Source: UBA11524 sp051886675 (GTDB lineage Bacteria; Bacillota; Clostridia; Christensenellales; Aristaeellaceae). Taken from it: DNA of 5,333 nucleotides. Within the stretch, counting starts at the first letter, position 1; each line of letters starts with the position of its first letter. The notes under the pieces are model-generated. The model did not search any database. It was not told the origin of the DNA and was given only the letters and a program-made list of their open reading frames with translations. Below are positions 1-5,297 of the stretch, piece after piece. The position numbers and the translations under genes are program-made. The stretch spans positions 1-5,333 of the forward strand of contig JBJEYH010000157.1 in assembly GCA_051886675.1 (NCBI GenBank), given 5' to 3'.

Positions 1-1552
1 GACCGTACTGGCCATGGCCGCCGGTCTGACGGACGAAACGACCCTCGGCCTTGGCAGGCTTGCGGATGGTCTCCTTGTAGGTAACCTGGGGCTTGCCCAC
101 GGTGGCCTCGACCTTGAACTCGCGCAGCAGACGGTCGACGATGATCTCCAGATGGAGCTCGCCCATGCCGGCGATGATGGTCTGACCGGTCTCCTGGTTG
201 GTGTAGGTCTTGAAGGTGGGATCCTCTTCAGCCAGGCGCAGCAGGGCCATGGTCATCTTGTCCTGACCGGCCTTGGTCTTGGGCTCGATGGCGACCTCGA
301 TCACGGGATCGGGGAACACCATGGACTCCAGGATGATCTGCGCGTTCTCGGCGCACAGGGTGTCGCCGGTGGTGGTGTCCTTCAGGCCCACGGCGCCAGC
401 GATTTCGCCCGTGTAGATCTCCTCGACCTCCTCGCGGTGGTTGGCGTGCATCATCATGATACGGCTCATGCGCTCACGCTTCTGCTTGGTGGAGTTCATC
501 ACGTAGCTGCCGGCGGACAGATGGCCGGAATACACGCGGAAGAACGCCAGCTTGCCCACGAAGGGATCCACCATGATCTTGAACGCCAGAGCGGAGAAGG
601 GCTCCTCATCGGAGGGATGACGCTCCAGCTCCTTCTCGGGATCGTCAGGATCGGTGCCCTTGATGGCGGGGATGTCCAGGGGGCTGGGCATGTACTCGAC
701 GATGTTGTCCAGCAGGGGCTGCACGCCCTTGTTGCGGTAGGAAGTGCCGCAGCACACGGGGTTCATGGTGCAGGCGATGGTGGCCTTGCGGATGGCGGCC
801 TTGATTTCGTCCTCGGTCAGCTCCTCGCCGGCGAAGTACTTTTCCATCAGCTCGTCATCGGTCTCGGCAACGGCCTCGATCAGCTGGTTGTGATACTGCT
901 CGGCCAGCTCCATCATATCCTCGGGGATGGGCTCGTCGCGCACGTCCTTGCCCTGATCGTCGTAGTAGACCTCAGCGCGCATGCGGACCAGGTCGATGAT
1001 ACCCTTGAAGGTATCCTCCTTGCCGATGGGCAGCTGGATCGGAACGGCGTTGGCATGGAGACGTTCCTTCATCATATCGACCACGCGGTAGAAGTTCGCG
1101 CCGGTGATATCCATCTTGTTGACGTAGGCCATGCGGGGAACCTTGTAGGTTTCGGCCTGCTTCCACACGGTCTCGGACTGGGGCTCGACGCCGCCCTTGG
1201 CGCAGAAGACGGACACAGCGCCGTCCAGCACGCGCAGGGAACGCTCCACCTCCACGGTGAAGTCCACGTGACCGGGGGTGTCAATGATGTTGATGCGGTA
1301 GGTCTTGCTGCGGTTTTCCGGATCGCGGGGATCGTGCCAGATGCAGGTGGTGGCGGCGGAGGTAATGGTGATGCCGCGCTCCTGCTCCTGCACCATCCAG
1401 TCCATGGTGGCAGCGCCTTCATGAACCTCGCCGATGCGGTGGGTCTTGCCGGTATAGAACAGAATGCGCTCGGTGGTCGTGGTCTTGCCGGCGTCAATAT
1501 GCGCCATGATGCCAATGTTGCGCACCCTGTCAAGGGGATGGCTGCGTGCCAT
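1..1552 (-). CDS. fusA: Elongation factor G, N-terminal 517 codons (runs off left edge)
   Basis: EF-G is the cytoplasmic GTPase that drives translocation of tRNA and mRNA on the ribosome and, with RRF, ribosome recycling. The reading frame is open from the ATG at 1552 to the window edge. Visible GTPase motifs: G1 AHIDAGKT (residues 17-24), switch I ERGITITSA (58-66), G3 DTPGH (91-95) and G4 NKMD (145-148). Domains II and III follow, with GMGELHLEI near the end of domain III, and the last residues are the GGHGQYG loop at the start of domain IV. EF-G is usually about 690-700 residues, so roughly the last quarter is missing only because of the window edge. The loop between switch I and G3 (residues 70-86) is about ten residues longer than I recall for Bacillus EF-G; this loop varies between phyla. 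The start is set by GAAAGGAG at 1565-1572. The gene lies 82 bases downstream of rpsG, as in the classical str operon. Identity is certain. Confidence 0.98.
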   Translation of the reverse strand, partial: MARSHPLDRVRNIGIMAHIDAGKTTTTERILFYTGKTHRIGEVHEGAATMDWMVQEQERGITITSAATTCIWHDPRDPENRSKTYRINIIDTPGHVDFTVEVERSLRVLDGAVSVFCAKGGVEPQSETVWKQAETYKVPRMAYVNKMDITGANFYRVVDMMKERLHANAVPIQLPIGKEDTFKGIIDLVRMRAEVYYDDQGKDVRDEPIPEDMMELAEQYHNQLIEAVAETDDELMEKYFAGEELTEDEIKAAIRKATIACTMNPVCCGTSYRNKGVQPLLDNIVEYMPSPLDIPAIKGTDPDDPEKELERHPSDEEPFSALAFKIMVDPFVGKLAFFRVYSGHLSAGSYVMNSTKQKRERMSRIMMMHANHREEVEEIYTGEIAGAVGLKDTTTGDTLCAENAQIILESMVFPDPVIEVAIEPKTKAGQDKMTMALLRLAEEDPTFKTYTNQETGQTIIAGMGELHLEIIVDRLLREFKVEATVGKPQVTYKETIRKPAKAEGRFVRQTGGHGQYG

Positions 1553-1634
1553 AGTGGCTATTCGCTCCTTTCACGTTAACAGCGTCTTTGCTTCCTTCAG
1601 CCAGGACAGCTTTTGTGTCAGCGTCCGCCGGGGA

Positions 1635-2105
1635 TTACCAGCGGTAGTGAGCGAAGGCCTTGTTGGCCTCGGCCATACGATGCATTTCTTCCTTGCGCTT
1701 GACGGAGGCGCCGGTGTTGTTGGCGGCATCCATCAGCTCAGCGGCCAGGCGGTCAGCCATGGTCTTCTCGCCGCGCTTGCGGGAGAACTCCACCAGCCAG
1801 CGCAGCGCCAGGGTCTGACGGCGCTCGGGGCGGATCTCCAGGGGCACCTGGTAGGTGGCGCCGCCCACACGGCGGGCCTTGCACTCCAGGGAAGGCGCCA
1901 CGTTGCTCAGCGCAGCCTGGAACACTTCATTGGGGTCCTTGCCGGTCTTCTCGGCGATGGTCTCGAAAGCGGTATAGCAGACGTCCTGCGCGACACCGCG
2001 CTTGCCGTCGAGCATGATCTGGTTAATCAGCTTGGTGACGACGGTGGTCCCGTGAACGGGATCCGGCAGCACCTCGCGCTTGGGTACAAAACCGCGACGG
2101 GGCAT
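1635..2105 (-). CDS. rpsG: 30S ribosomal protein S7
   Basis: S7 is a primary assembly protein of the 30S subunit. It binds the 3' major domain of 16S rRNA, nucleates head assembly and contacts E-site tRNA. The product is 156 residues, the usual bacterial length, begins MPRRGFVPKRE and ends AFAHYRW. Conserved S7 segments include VTKLINQIMLDGK, RVGGATYQVP and RWLVEFSRKRGEKTM. The frame stays open upstream to an ATG at 2198, but the start at 2105 is preferred: MPRRG is the standard S7 N-terminus, it has an AGGAGGG ribosome binding site at 2112-2118 with a 6-base gap, and the upstream extension is low-complexity and Arg-rich. The gene lies between rpsL (238-base spacer) and fusA (82-base spacer) on the same strand. 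In E. coli S7 represses its own operon by binding the rpsL-rpsG spacer; whether that holds here is untested. Confidence 0.98.
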   Translation of the reverse strand: MPRRGFVPKREVLPDPVHGTTVVTKLINQIMLDGKRGVAQDVCYTAFETIAEKTGKDPNEVFQAALSNVAPSLECKARRVGGATYQVPLEIRPERRQTLALRWLVEFSRKRGEKTMADRLAAELMDAANNTGASVKRKEEMHRMAEANKAFAHYRW

Positions 2106-2111
2106 AGTATT

Positions 2112-2118
2112 CCCTCCT
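2112..2118 (-). promoter_or_regulatory. Ribosome binding site fixing the rpsG start
   Basis: On the minus strand this reads AGGAGGG, six bases before the ATG at 2105. It decides in favour of that start over the in-frame ATG at 2198, which has no comparable site. Confidence 0.9.
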
Positions 2119-2152
2119 ACTTCATTCCAAACAGTTCGTTGCGTTCGGCTTC

Positions 2153-2170
2153 GCTGCGTCTGTCCGCAGC
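2153..2170 (-). repeat. Inverted repeat (6-bp stem, 6-base loop) upstream of rpsG
   Basis: On the transcribed strand GCTGCG (2170-2165) pairs with CGCAGC (2158-2153) around the loop GACAGA. It lies about 35 bases upstream of the rpsG ribosome binding site. Possible mRNA hairpin of unknown role. Confidence 0.55.
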
Positions 2171-2203
2171 CTCTCCCCCGGGCGCATGTCAGCATCATGC
2201 GCT

Positions 2204-2223
2204 CCGGCCCCGCTCAGGGCCGG
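2204..2223 (-). repeat. Inverted repeat (7-bp all-GC stem, 6-base loop) in rpsL-rpsG spacer
   Basis: On the transcribed strand CCGGCCC (2223-2217) and GGGCCGG (2210-2204) are exactly complementary around TGAGCG. The stem should be very stable. The bases after it are AGCGCATG, so it lacks the U-tract of an intrinsic terminator and more likely affects translation or RNA stability or processing. Confidence 0.6.
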
Positions 2224-2343
2224 CCTGTGCGACGCTCCTGCCCGCAGCCGCTCGTCCTGTTCCGGGGACGGGCGCGTCCGGGCATGGCGTCATGGGGCAC
2301 AGGCAGGGGCCGCGCCGGCGCTGAACAGCCTCACTGCGCAGCC

Positions 2344-2718
2344 TTACTTCTTCGGGCGCTTGGCACCGTACAGGGAACGGGCCTGCATACGCTTGGCAAC
2401 GCCGGCGGTATCCAGGGCGCCGCGGATGATGTGGTAACGAACGCCGGGCAGGTCGCGCACACGGCCGCCGCGGATCAGCACAACGCTATGCTCCTGCAGG
2501 TTGTGGCCGATGCCGGGGATGTAGCAGGTACCTTCGATGGAGTTCGTCAGGCGGATACGGGCGATCTTGCGCAGGGCGGAGTTGGGCTTCTTGGGCGTCG
2601 TGGTCTTGACGCTCAGGCACACGCCGCGCTTCTGCGGGCAGCCCTGCAGAATGGGCGCGGTAGACTTGTTGGCAGCCTTCTCGCGGCCCTTGCGAACCAG
2701 CTGATTGATCGTGGGCAT
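2344..2718 (-). CDS. rpsL: 30S ribosomal protein S12
   Basis: S12 sits at the interface side of the 30S decoding centre, where it monitors codon-anticodon pairing and forms part of the streptomycin site. The product is 124 residues, the same as E. coli S12, and begins MPTINQLVRKG. Family signatures: CPQKRGVC (27-34), TTTPKKPNSALRK (39-51), GHNLQEHSVVLIRGGR (71-86) and LPGVRYHIIRGALD (90-103). K43 is present, and D89, the residue methylthiolated by RimO in E. coli, is present. Position 88, almost always Lys, is Arg (codon CGC at 2455-2457). Residues 35-36 are Leu-Ser where E. coli and Bacillus have Thr-Arg. The start at 2718 has a GGAGGT site at 2725-2730; the frame is open further upstream but no S12 homologue extends there. 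It lies 70 bases downstream of rplGB, with a terminator-like hairpin between. Confidence 0.98.
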   Translation of the reverse strand: MPTINQLVRKGREKAANKSTAPILQGCPQKRGVCLSVKTTTPKKPNSALRKIARIRLTNSIEGTCYIPGIGHNLQEHSVVLIRGGRVRDLPGVRYHIIRGALDTAGVAKRMQARSLYGAKRPKK

Positions 2719-2743
2719 GAGAGCACCTCCATATTGTATGTCC

Positions 2744-2770
2744 AAAAATTTCCGCAACCCTCGGAAACTT
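2744..2770 (-). terminator. Terminator-like hairpin between rplGB and rpsL (possible attenuator)
   Basis: Reading leftwards, AAGTTTCCG (2770-2762) pairs with CGGAAATTT (2754-2746) around a 7-base loop, giving 9 pairs including one G-U. A run of five T on the transcribed strand (2748-2744) starts within the 3' arm. This is the shape of a weak intrinsic terminator, with only three G-C pairs. It lies after the rplGB stop and just before the rpsL ribosome binding site, so full termination would cut off essential genes; partial attenuation or an RNA-processing element is more plausible. Confidence 0.45.
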
Positions 2771-2788
2771 ATTGGCGGGGAACCGAAG

Positions 2789-3031
2789 TCACTTGGCGAT
2801 AGCCGCCGCAGCGCAGGCGACCTCCAGGCCCAGGGCCCGGCCAAGCTCCTTCATGGACGGCACCCGCACCGCAGGCACGCCGGCGCTTTCCGCCGCGCGC
2901 ACCACCTGCTGGAACAGGTACGTGTCCGCATCGTTGGCCACATACACCCGCGAAAGGGTACCGGCCTTCAGCCCGCGGAGCACCTGACGGGTTCCAACCG
3001 CCTTCGAGGCCGCGTTGATCAGATCTTCCAC
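2789..3031 (-). CDS. rplGB: L7Ae-family K-turn RNA-binding protein (YbxF-like)
   Basis: This 80-residue protein matches the bacterial L7Ae/L30e/S12e/Gadd45 fold family, close in length and motifs to Bacillus YbxF (82 residues), a ribosome-associated K-turn-binding protein. Recognisable segments: GTRQVLRGLKAG near residue 13, the VANDAD turn, PAVRVPSMKELGRALG, and the C-terminal EVACAAAAI. The start is GTG at 3031, supported by GGGGAGG at 3040-3046 with an 8-base gap; there is no upstream in-frame ATG. Position also supports the call: in Bacillus the order is rpoC, ybxF, rpsL, rpsG, fusA. Here it is the first gene of the operon, directly behind a strong promoter, with rpoC absent. The leader can fold over part of the ribosome binding site. 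The biochemical role of the bacterial family is only partly known, so function beyond RNA and ribosome binding is left open. Confidence 0.93.
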   Translation of the reverse strand: MEDLINAASKAVGTRQVLRGLKAGTLSRVYVANDADTYLFQQVVRAAESAGVPAVRVPSMKELGRALGLEVACAAAAIAK

Positions 3032-3039
3032 GATGAATA

Positions 3040-3046
3040 CCTCCCC
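3040..3046 (-). promoter_or_regulatory. Ribosome binding site for the GTG start of rplGB
   Basis: GGGGAGG on the minus strand lies 8 bases before the GTG at 3031. Its first four G residues can pair with an upstream C/U-rich arm in the leader hairpin (3043-3079). Confidence 0.85.
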
Positions 3047-3079
3047 TTCCTCACGCGGGAAACGCGCACCTCAAAAGGG
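3043..3079 (-). promoter_or_regulatory. Leader hairpin that could mask the rplGB ribosome binding site
   Basis: In the transcript the outer stem pairs CCCUUUU (3079-3073) with GAAGGGG (3049-3043), 7 pairs with two G-U. The inner stem pairs GCGCG (3067-3063) with CGCGU (3057-3053), 5 pairs with one G-U, closed by the loop UUUCC. The internal loop is purine-rich (GAGGU opposite GAG). Four G residues of the ribosome binding site lie in the outer stem. The pairing is visible in the sequence; a regulatory role is inference. Confidence 0.4.
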
Positions 3080-3112
3080 CACACGCGCACCGCTGTATGC
3101 GTCAACCCGATC

Positions 3113-3141
3113 ATGATACCATGTATTTGCCCTGTTGTCAA
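3113..3141 (-). promoter_or_regulatory. Sigma-A-type promoter of the str operon
   Basis: On the minus strand the -35 box is TTGACA (3141-3136, perfect consensus), the spacer is exactly 17 bases and the -10 box is TATCAT (3118-3113, four of six). Transcription would start near 3106 and leave a leader of about 75 bases before the rplGB GTG. A strong promoter fits a ribosomal-protein operon whose usual upstream neighbours (rpoB, rpoC) are missing. Confidence 0.85.
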
Positions 3142-3222
3142 CGGATTTTCCACGATTTTTGCCATGCTTTTGATGCTATTTTTCACGCCCCCGCGGGACA
3201 CGCTTCTTCGGGGAGGTGCGCC

Positions 3223-4299
3223 ATGAAAGTCTTGTGTGCGCTTGCGTTGACGATTTTTCTTCTTTCCGGCTGCGCCGCGGAAAGTCCCCGCGAGGTTCCA
3301 CGGAGTCGGGCGTGTCCATCGCTGCCTGAAAAATTGCCCGTTTCGGAGGATGGCGTTCCCCTGCTGCAGGTGTACGTGGCGGAGGAAAACACCATCCGCG
3401 AAATGGACGCGGAAACCTATCTGGCCGGCGTGGTGGCCGGCGAAATGAGGAACGACTGGCCCATGGAGGCCCTCAGGGCCCAGGCGATCCTGGCGCGGAC
3501 GTTTGTGATGCGCTTCGTGTCGGAGAAGGAGAGCCGCTACGAGGGGGCGGACATTTCCACCGACATCAGCGAGGCCCAGGCCTACGACGCCTCCGCCGTG
3601 AACGAGGCCGTGCGCCAGGCCGTGGCCAGCACGGAGGGGCTGGTGCTCGTGACTCCGGAGGGCGAGCTGCCCTACGCCTGGTTCCACGCCCATTCCGGCG
3701 GCGCGACGGCCCTTGCCCGGGAGGCGCTGGGCTGGCAGGAGGAGGAACCCTCCTACACCCGGGTGACGGAGGGGCTGGACAGTCCCGACGCGCCCCCGGA
3801 GGCCCGGGCCTGGGAGGCGGCCTTCAGCGAGGCGGAGTTCCTGGCGGCATGCCACCGGGCGGGGCTCACGACGGAAGCGGTTCTCACGCTGGCCATCGGC
3901 GAAGAGGGCCCCAGCGGCCGCGCCGTCACCCTGCTGGTCAACGGCGCGGAGGTCGACGCCGCCCGCCTGCGCATCGAGCTGGGCAGCACGGTCATGCGCT
4001 CCACGCTCCTGACGCGCCTCGCCCTGGAGGATGGCAGGGTCCTCATGGCGGGCCGTGGGTACGGCCACGGGGTGGGCATGCCCCAGTGGGGCGCCTACGC
4101 CCTGGCGATGGACGGCTGGGCCGGCGAGGAAATCGCGCTACATTATTATAATGGGCTTTCGCTGTACACGCTGTGGCAGCGGAGCCGGTCATCCCGCCGG
4201 GATCAGTTGGTGATCCACGGGCGGGAGGTCACCGTGGTGGCGGGCTTGTCCATGGCCAGCCGCTGCACCAGCCAGGTCTCGCCGTCCGTCACGCAGTAG
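3223..4299 (+). CDS. SpoIID/LytB-domain lipoprotein (peptidoglycan lytic enzyme family)
   Basis: SpoIID is a lytic transglycosylase that cuts glycan strands stripped of stem peptides and works with SpoIIP during spore engulfment; other family members act in vegetative wall turnover. The 358-residue product starts with a lipoprotein signal: a short Lys-containing N-end, a hydrophobic core and the lipobox LSGC with Cys17, so it is probably anchored on the outer face of the membrane. The SpoIID domain is complete: YLAGVVAGEM (66-75), with Glu74 aligning with the catalytic Glu, then EALRAQAILARTF (82-94), WFHAHSGG (153-160), GRGYGHGVGMPQWGAYAL (277-294) and HYYNG (307-311). The start at 3223 is chosen for its GGGGAGGT site (3210-3217) and signal peptide; an in-frame ATG at 3097 gives a meaningless extension. 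The family domain ends near residue 318; the last 40 residues (RSRSSRR onward) overlap the 3' end of the convergent hydrolase gene and look non-conserved. B. subtilis SpoIID has an N-terminal membrane anchor rather than a lipobox, so a housekeeping role is possible. Confidence 0.92.
   Translation: MKVLCALALTIFLLSGCAAESPREVPRSRACPSLPEKLPVSEDGVPLLQVYVAEENTIREMDAETYLAGVVAGEMRNDWPMEALRAQAILARTFVMRFVSEKESRYEGADISTDISEAQAYDASAVNEAVRQAVASTEGLVLVTPEGELPYAWFHAHSGGATALAREALGWQEEEPSYTRVTEGLDSPDAPPEARAWEAAFSEAEFLAACHRAGLTTEAVLTLAIGEEGPSGRAVTLLVNGAEVDAARLRIELGSTVMRSTLLTRLALEDGRVLMAGRGYGHGVGMPQWGAYALAMDGWAGEEIALHYYNGLSLYTLWQRSRSSRRDQLVIHGREVTVVAGLSMASRCTSQVSPSVTQ
4197..4220. repeat. Inverted repeat at the convergent 3' ends
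   Basis: CCG plus GGATCA (4197-4205) pairs with TGATCC, an unpaired A, and CGG (4211-4220) around the loop GTTGG, giving 9 pairs with one bulge. The stop codon of the hydrolase gene (4205-4203) lies inside the left arm, and the SpoIID frame runs through it. There is no T-run on either side, so it is not a canonical intrinsic terminator; it could be a 3'-end stabilising hairpin for the leftward transcript. Confidence 0.45.
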
Positions 4300-5138
4300 A
4301 CGAAGCCCGGCACCGTGGTGCTGTAGGCGATGTGCGCATTGCCCAGGCACTTGCGGCTGGCGGAGGAGGTCATGCCGCCGTTGTTGGTGATCACGGCGAA
4401 CACCGGCGAGGTCGCCGCCAGGAAATCCGCCTGCAGCGTCTCCTTGCCGTGATGGGGATACTTCAGCAGGTCGATGTCCAGCAGCGCCGGATCGATCTGC
4501 CCGGCGAGCAGCTCCTGCGTTTCCTTGGTGATGTCCGCAGTGAACAGGGCCGTGCGCTCCCCCAGCTGCAGGCGCAGCACCGCGCTGCGCTGGTTGAGGT
4601 CGCCCTCCTCAGGATACTTCATCCATACGTCCACCGCCGTCCCGCCCATGTCGAAGCTGCTGCCGTCCCCGAACTGCACCACGGGGATGTTCCGCTCCTC
4701 CGCCACGGCGACGGCCTTTTTCATGCGCTCGGTGATGTCCTCGGGGAAGCAGATGTACAGCGCGCCGATCTCCGCCTTGTCCGCCACGTACGGCAGACCC
4801 TCGATGTGGTCGTTGTGCGGATGGGTGTTCACCAGGTAATCGATCCGCTCCACACCCAGCTGCTCGAGCAGGGCCGTCACCCGCGTGCCCTGGGAGGCGC
4901 TGGCGCAGTCGATGAGCATGGTCTTCCCGCCGCAGCGCACCAGCGCCGCGTCGCAGTCCCGCACCTGCGGGAAGAAGATCTCCAGCAGCTCCGCCCCCTC
5001 GGGGAAGGCGAATTCCTCCAGCAGCGACGGCTTGCTGATGGCGTCCACCAGCACCGTCTTTTCCTCCTCGCCCAGCGCCGTCAGGGGCGCGGCGAGCAGC
5101 AGCATCACGCAAAGCCATACCATTACCTTGTGCAGCAT
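4203..5138 (-). CDS. Secreted ComEC-like metallo-beta-lactamase-fold hydrolase
   Basis: The 311-residue product begins with a signal peptide: Lys4, a hydrophobic core over residues 5-19, and a likely cleavage after Ala-Leu-Gly (21-23) before three Glu. The mature part is a metallo-beta-lactamase fold of the type found in the C-terminal domain of the DNA-uptake protein ComEC and in its stand-alone relatives. It has LIDCAS (75-80), the metal motif THPHNDH (105-111; ligands His106, His108, Asp110, His111), LNQRSAVLRL (181-190) as in the ComEC-type N-x-x-S strand, FTADI (199-203; Asp202) and LKYPHHGK (225-232). The membrane channel domain of ComEC is absent, so this is not a DNA transporter; nuclease or phosphodiesterase activity is possible but the substrate is unknown. 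The start at 5138 is favoured by GGGAAGGAG at 5144-5152 and the signal peptide. A promoter lies at 5298-5326. Its last 31 codons overlap the SpoIID-family gene. Confidence 0.88.
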   Translation of the reverse strand: MLHKVMVWLCVMLLLAAPLTALGEEEKTVLVDAISKPSLLEEFAFPEGAELLEIFFPQVRDCDAALVRCGGKTMLIDCASASQGTRVTALLEQLGVERIDYLVNTHPHNDHIEGLPYVADKAEIGALYICFPEDITERMKKAVAVAEERNIPVVQFGDGSSFDMGGTAVDVWMKYPEEGDLNQRSAVLRLQLGERTALFTADITKETQELLAGQIDPALLDIDLLKYPHHGKETLQADFLAATSPVFAVITNNGGMTSSASRKCLGNAHIAYSTTVPGFVYCVTDGETWLVQRLAMDKPATTVTSRPWITN

Positions 5139-5143
5139 ACAGA

Positions 5144-5152
5144 CTCCTTCCC
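5144..5152 (-). promoter_or_regulatory. Ribosome binding site fixing the hydrolase start
   Basis: GGGAAGGAG on the minus strand lies five bases before the ATG at 5138. It supports this start over in-frame ATGs further upstream (5156 and 5243), which would place an Arg/Lys-rich extension in front of the signal peptide. Confidence 0.85.
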
Positions 5153-5215
5153 GCATCCGGCGCGCCGTCCGCTTCCTCTGCGCAAATTTCACGGACAAAA
5201 ACCCGCCCTCCGCTC

Positions 5216-5244
5216 TTGACAACAGACCTTGCCAATGGTACAAT
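5216..5244 (+). promoter_or_regulatory. Sigma-A-type promoter pointing out of the right edge
   Basis: The -35 box is TTGACA (5216-5221, perfect), the spacer is exactly 17 bases and the -10 box is TACAAT (5239-5244, five of six). Transcription would start near 5251 and run rightwards. No open reading frame or RNA gene is recognisable in the remaining 80 or so bases, so its target is beyond the window. It faces the promoter at 5298-5326. Confidence 0.75.
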
Positions 5245-5297
5245 CTTAAATTGCATCAGTATCTTTATGTACTGTTGACCTTTTCCTGTGCTTGCCT

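Larger units (their letters stand above)
2106..2343 (-). other. Long GC-rich rpsL-rpsG intercistronic spacer
   Basis: This 238-base stretch separates the rpsL stop from the rpsG start inside one operon. I see no credible gene in it on either strand. It is GC-rich and holds at least two perfect short inverted repeats (2153-2170 and 2204-2223). No T-tract follows either stem in the direction of transcription, so neither looks like an intrinsic terminator. In E. coli the equivalent spacer (about 100 bases) carries the S7 autoregulatory site; a similar role here is an inference from position only. Confidence 0.8.

Noticed and set aside
14..1579. Long plus-strand open frame (521 codons) opposite fusA
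   Set aside because: It is the antisense shadow of fusA in GC-rich DNA: Gly/Leu/His-rich, without any family motif, and lying over an unmistakable EF-G.
2106..2198. N-terminal extension of S7 from an ATG at 2198
   Set aside because: S7 proteins begin MPRRG, and the ATG at 2105 has a strong AGGAGGG site; the extension is Arg-rich and unlike any S7.
2733..2738. TACAAT on the minus strand as a -10 box for a separate rpsL promoter
   Set aside because: There is no good -35 box at 16-18 bases, and the start would fall inside the rpsL ribosome binding site.
3189..3213. CCCCG/CGGGG pairing that might mask the SpoIID-family ribosome binding site
   Set aside because: Only five pairs around a 15-base loop, competing with a local CCCGCGGG palindrome; too weak to call in GC-rich sequence.
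3097..3222. Upstream ATG extending the SpoIID-family protein by 42 residues
   Set aside because: It would bury the lipoprotein signal peptide and run through the divergent promoter region; the ATG at 3223 has its own GGGGAGGT site.
3142..3222. Promoter for the SpoIID-family gene, including a sigma-E type
   Set aside because: The stretch is T-rich and holds TATTTT-like sequences, but no -35/-10 pair with good spacing and no convincing sigma-E boxes; a promoter must exist but I cannot place it.
3019..4068. Minus-strand open frame opposite the SpoIID-family gene
   Set aside because: Low-complexity Gly/Arg/His-rich translation antisense to a gene with clear SpoIID motifs; it would also cover the str operon promoter.
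4173..5219. Plus-strand open frame opposite the hydrolase gene
   Set aside because: Arg/His/Gln-rich composition with no recognisable domain; the minus-strand frame has a signal peptide, a ribosome binding site and metal-binding motifs.
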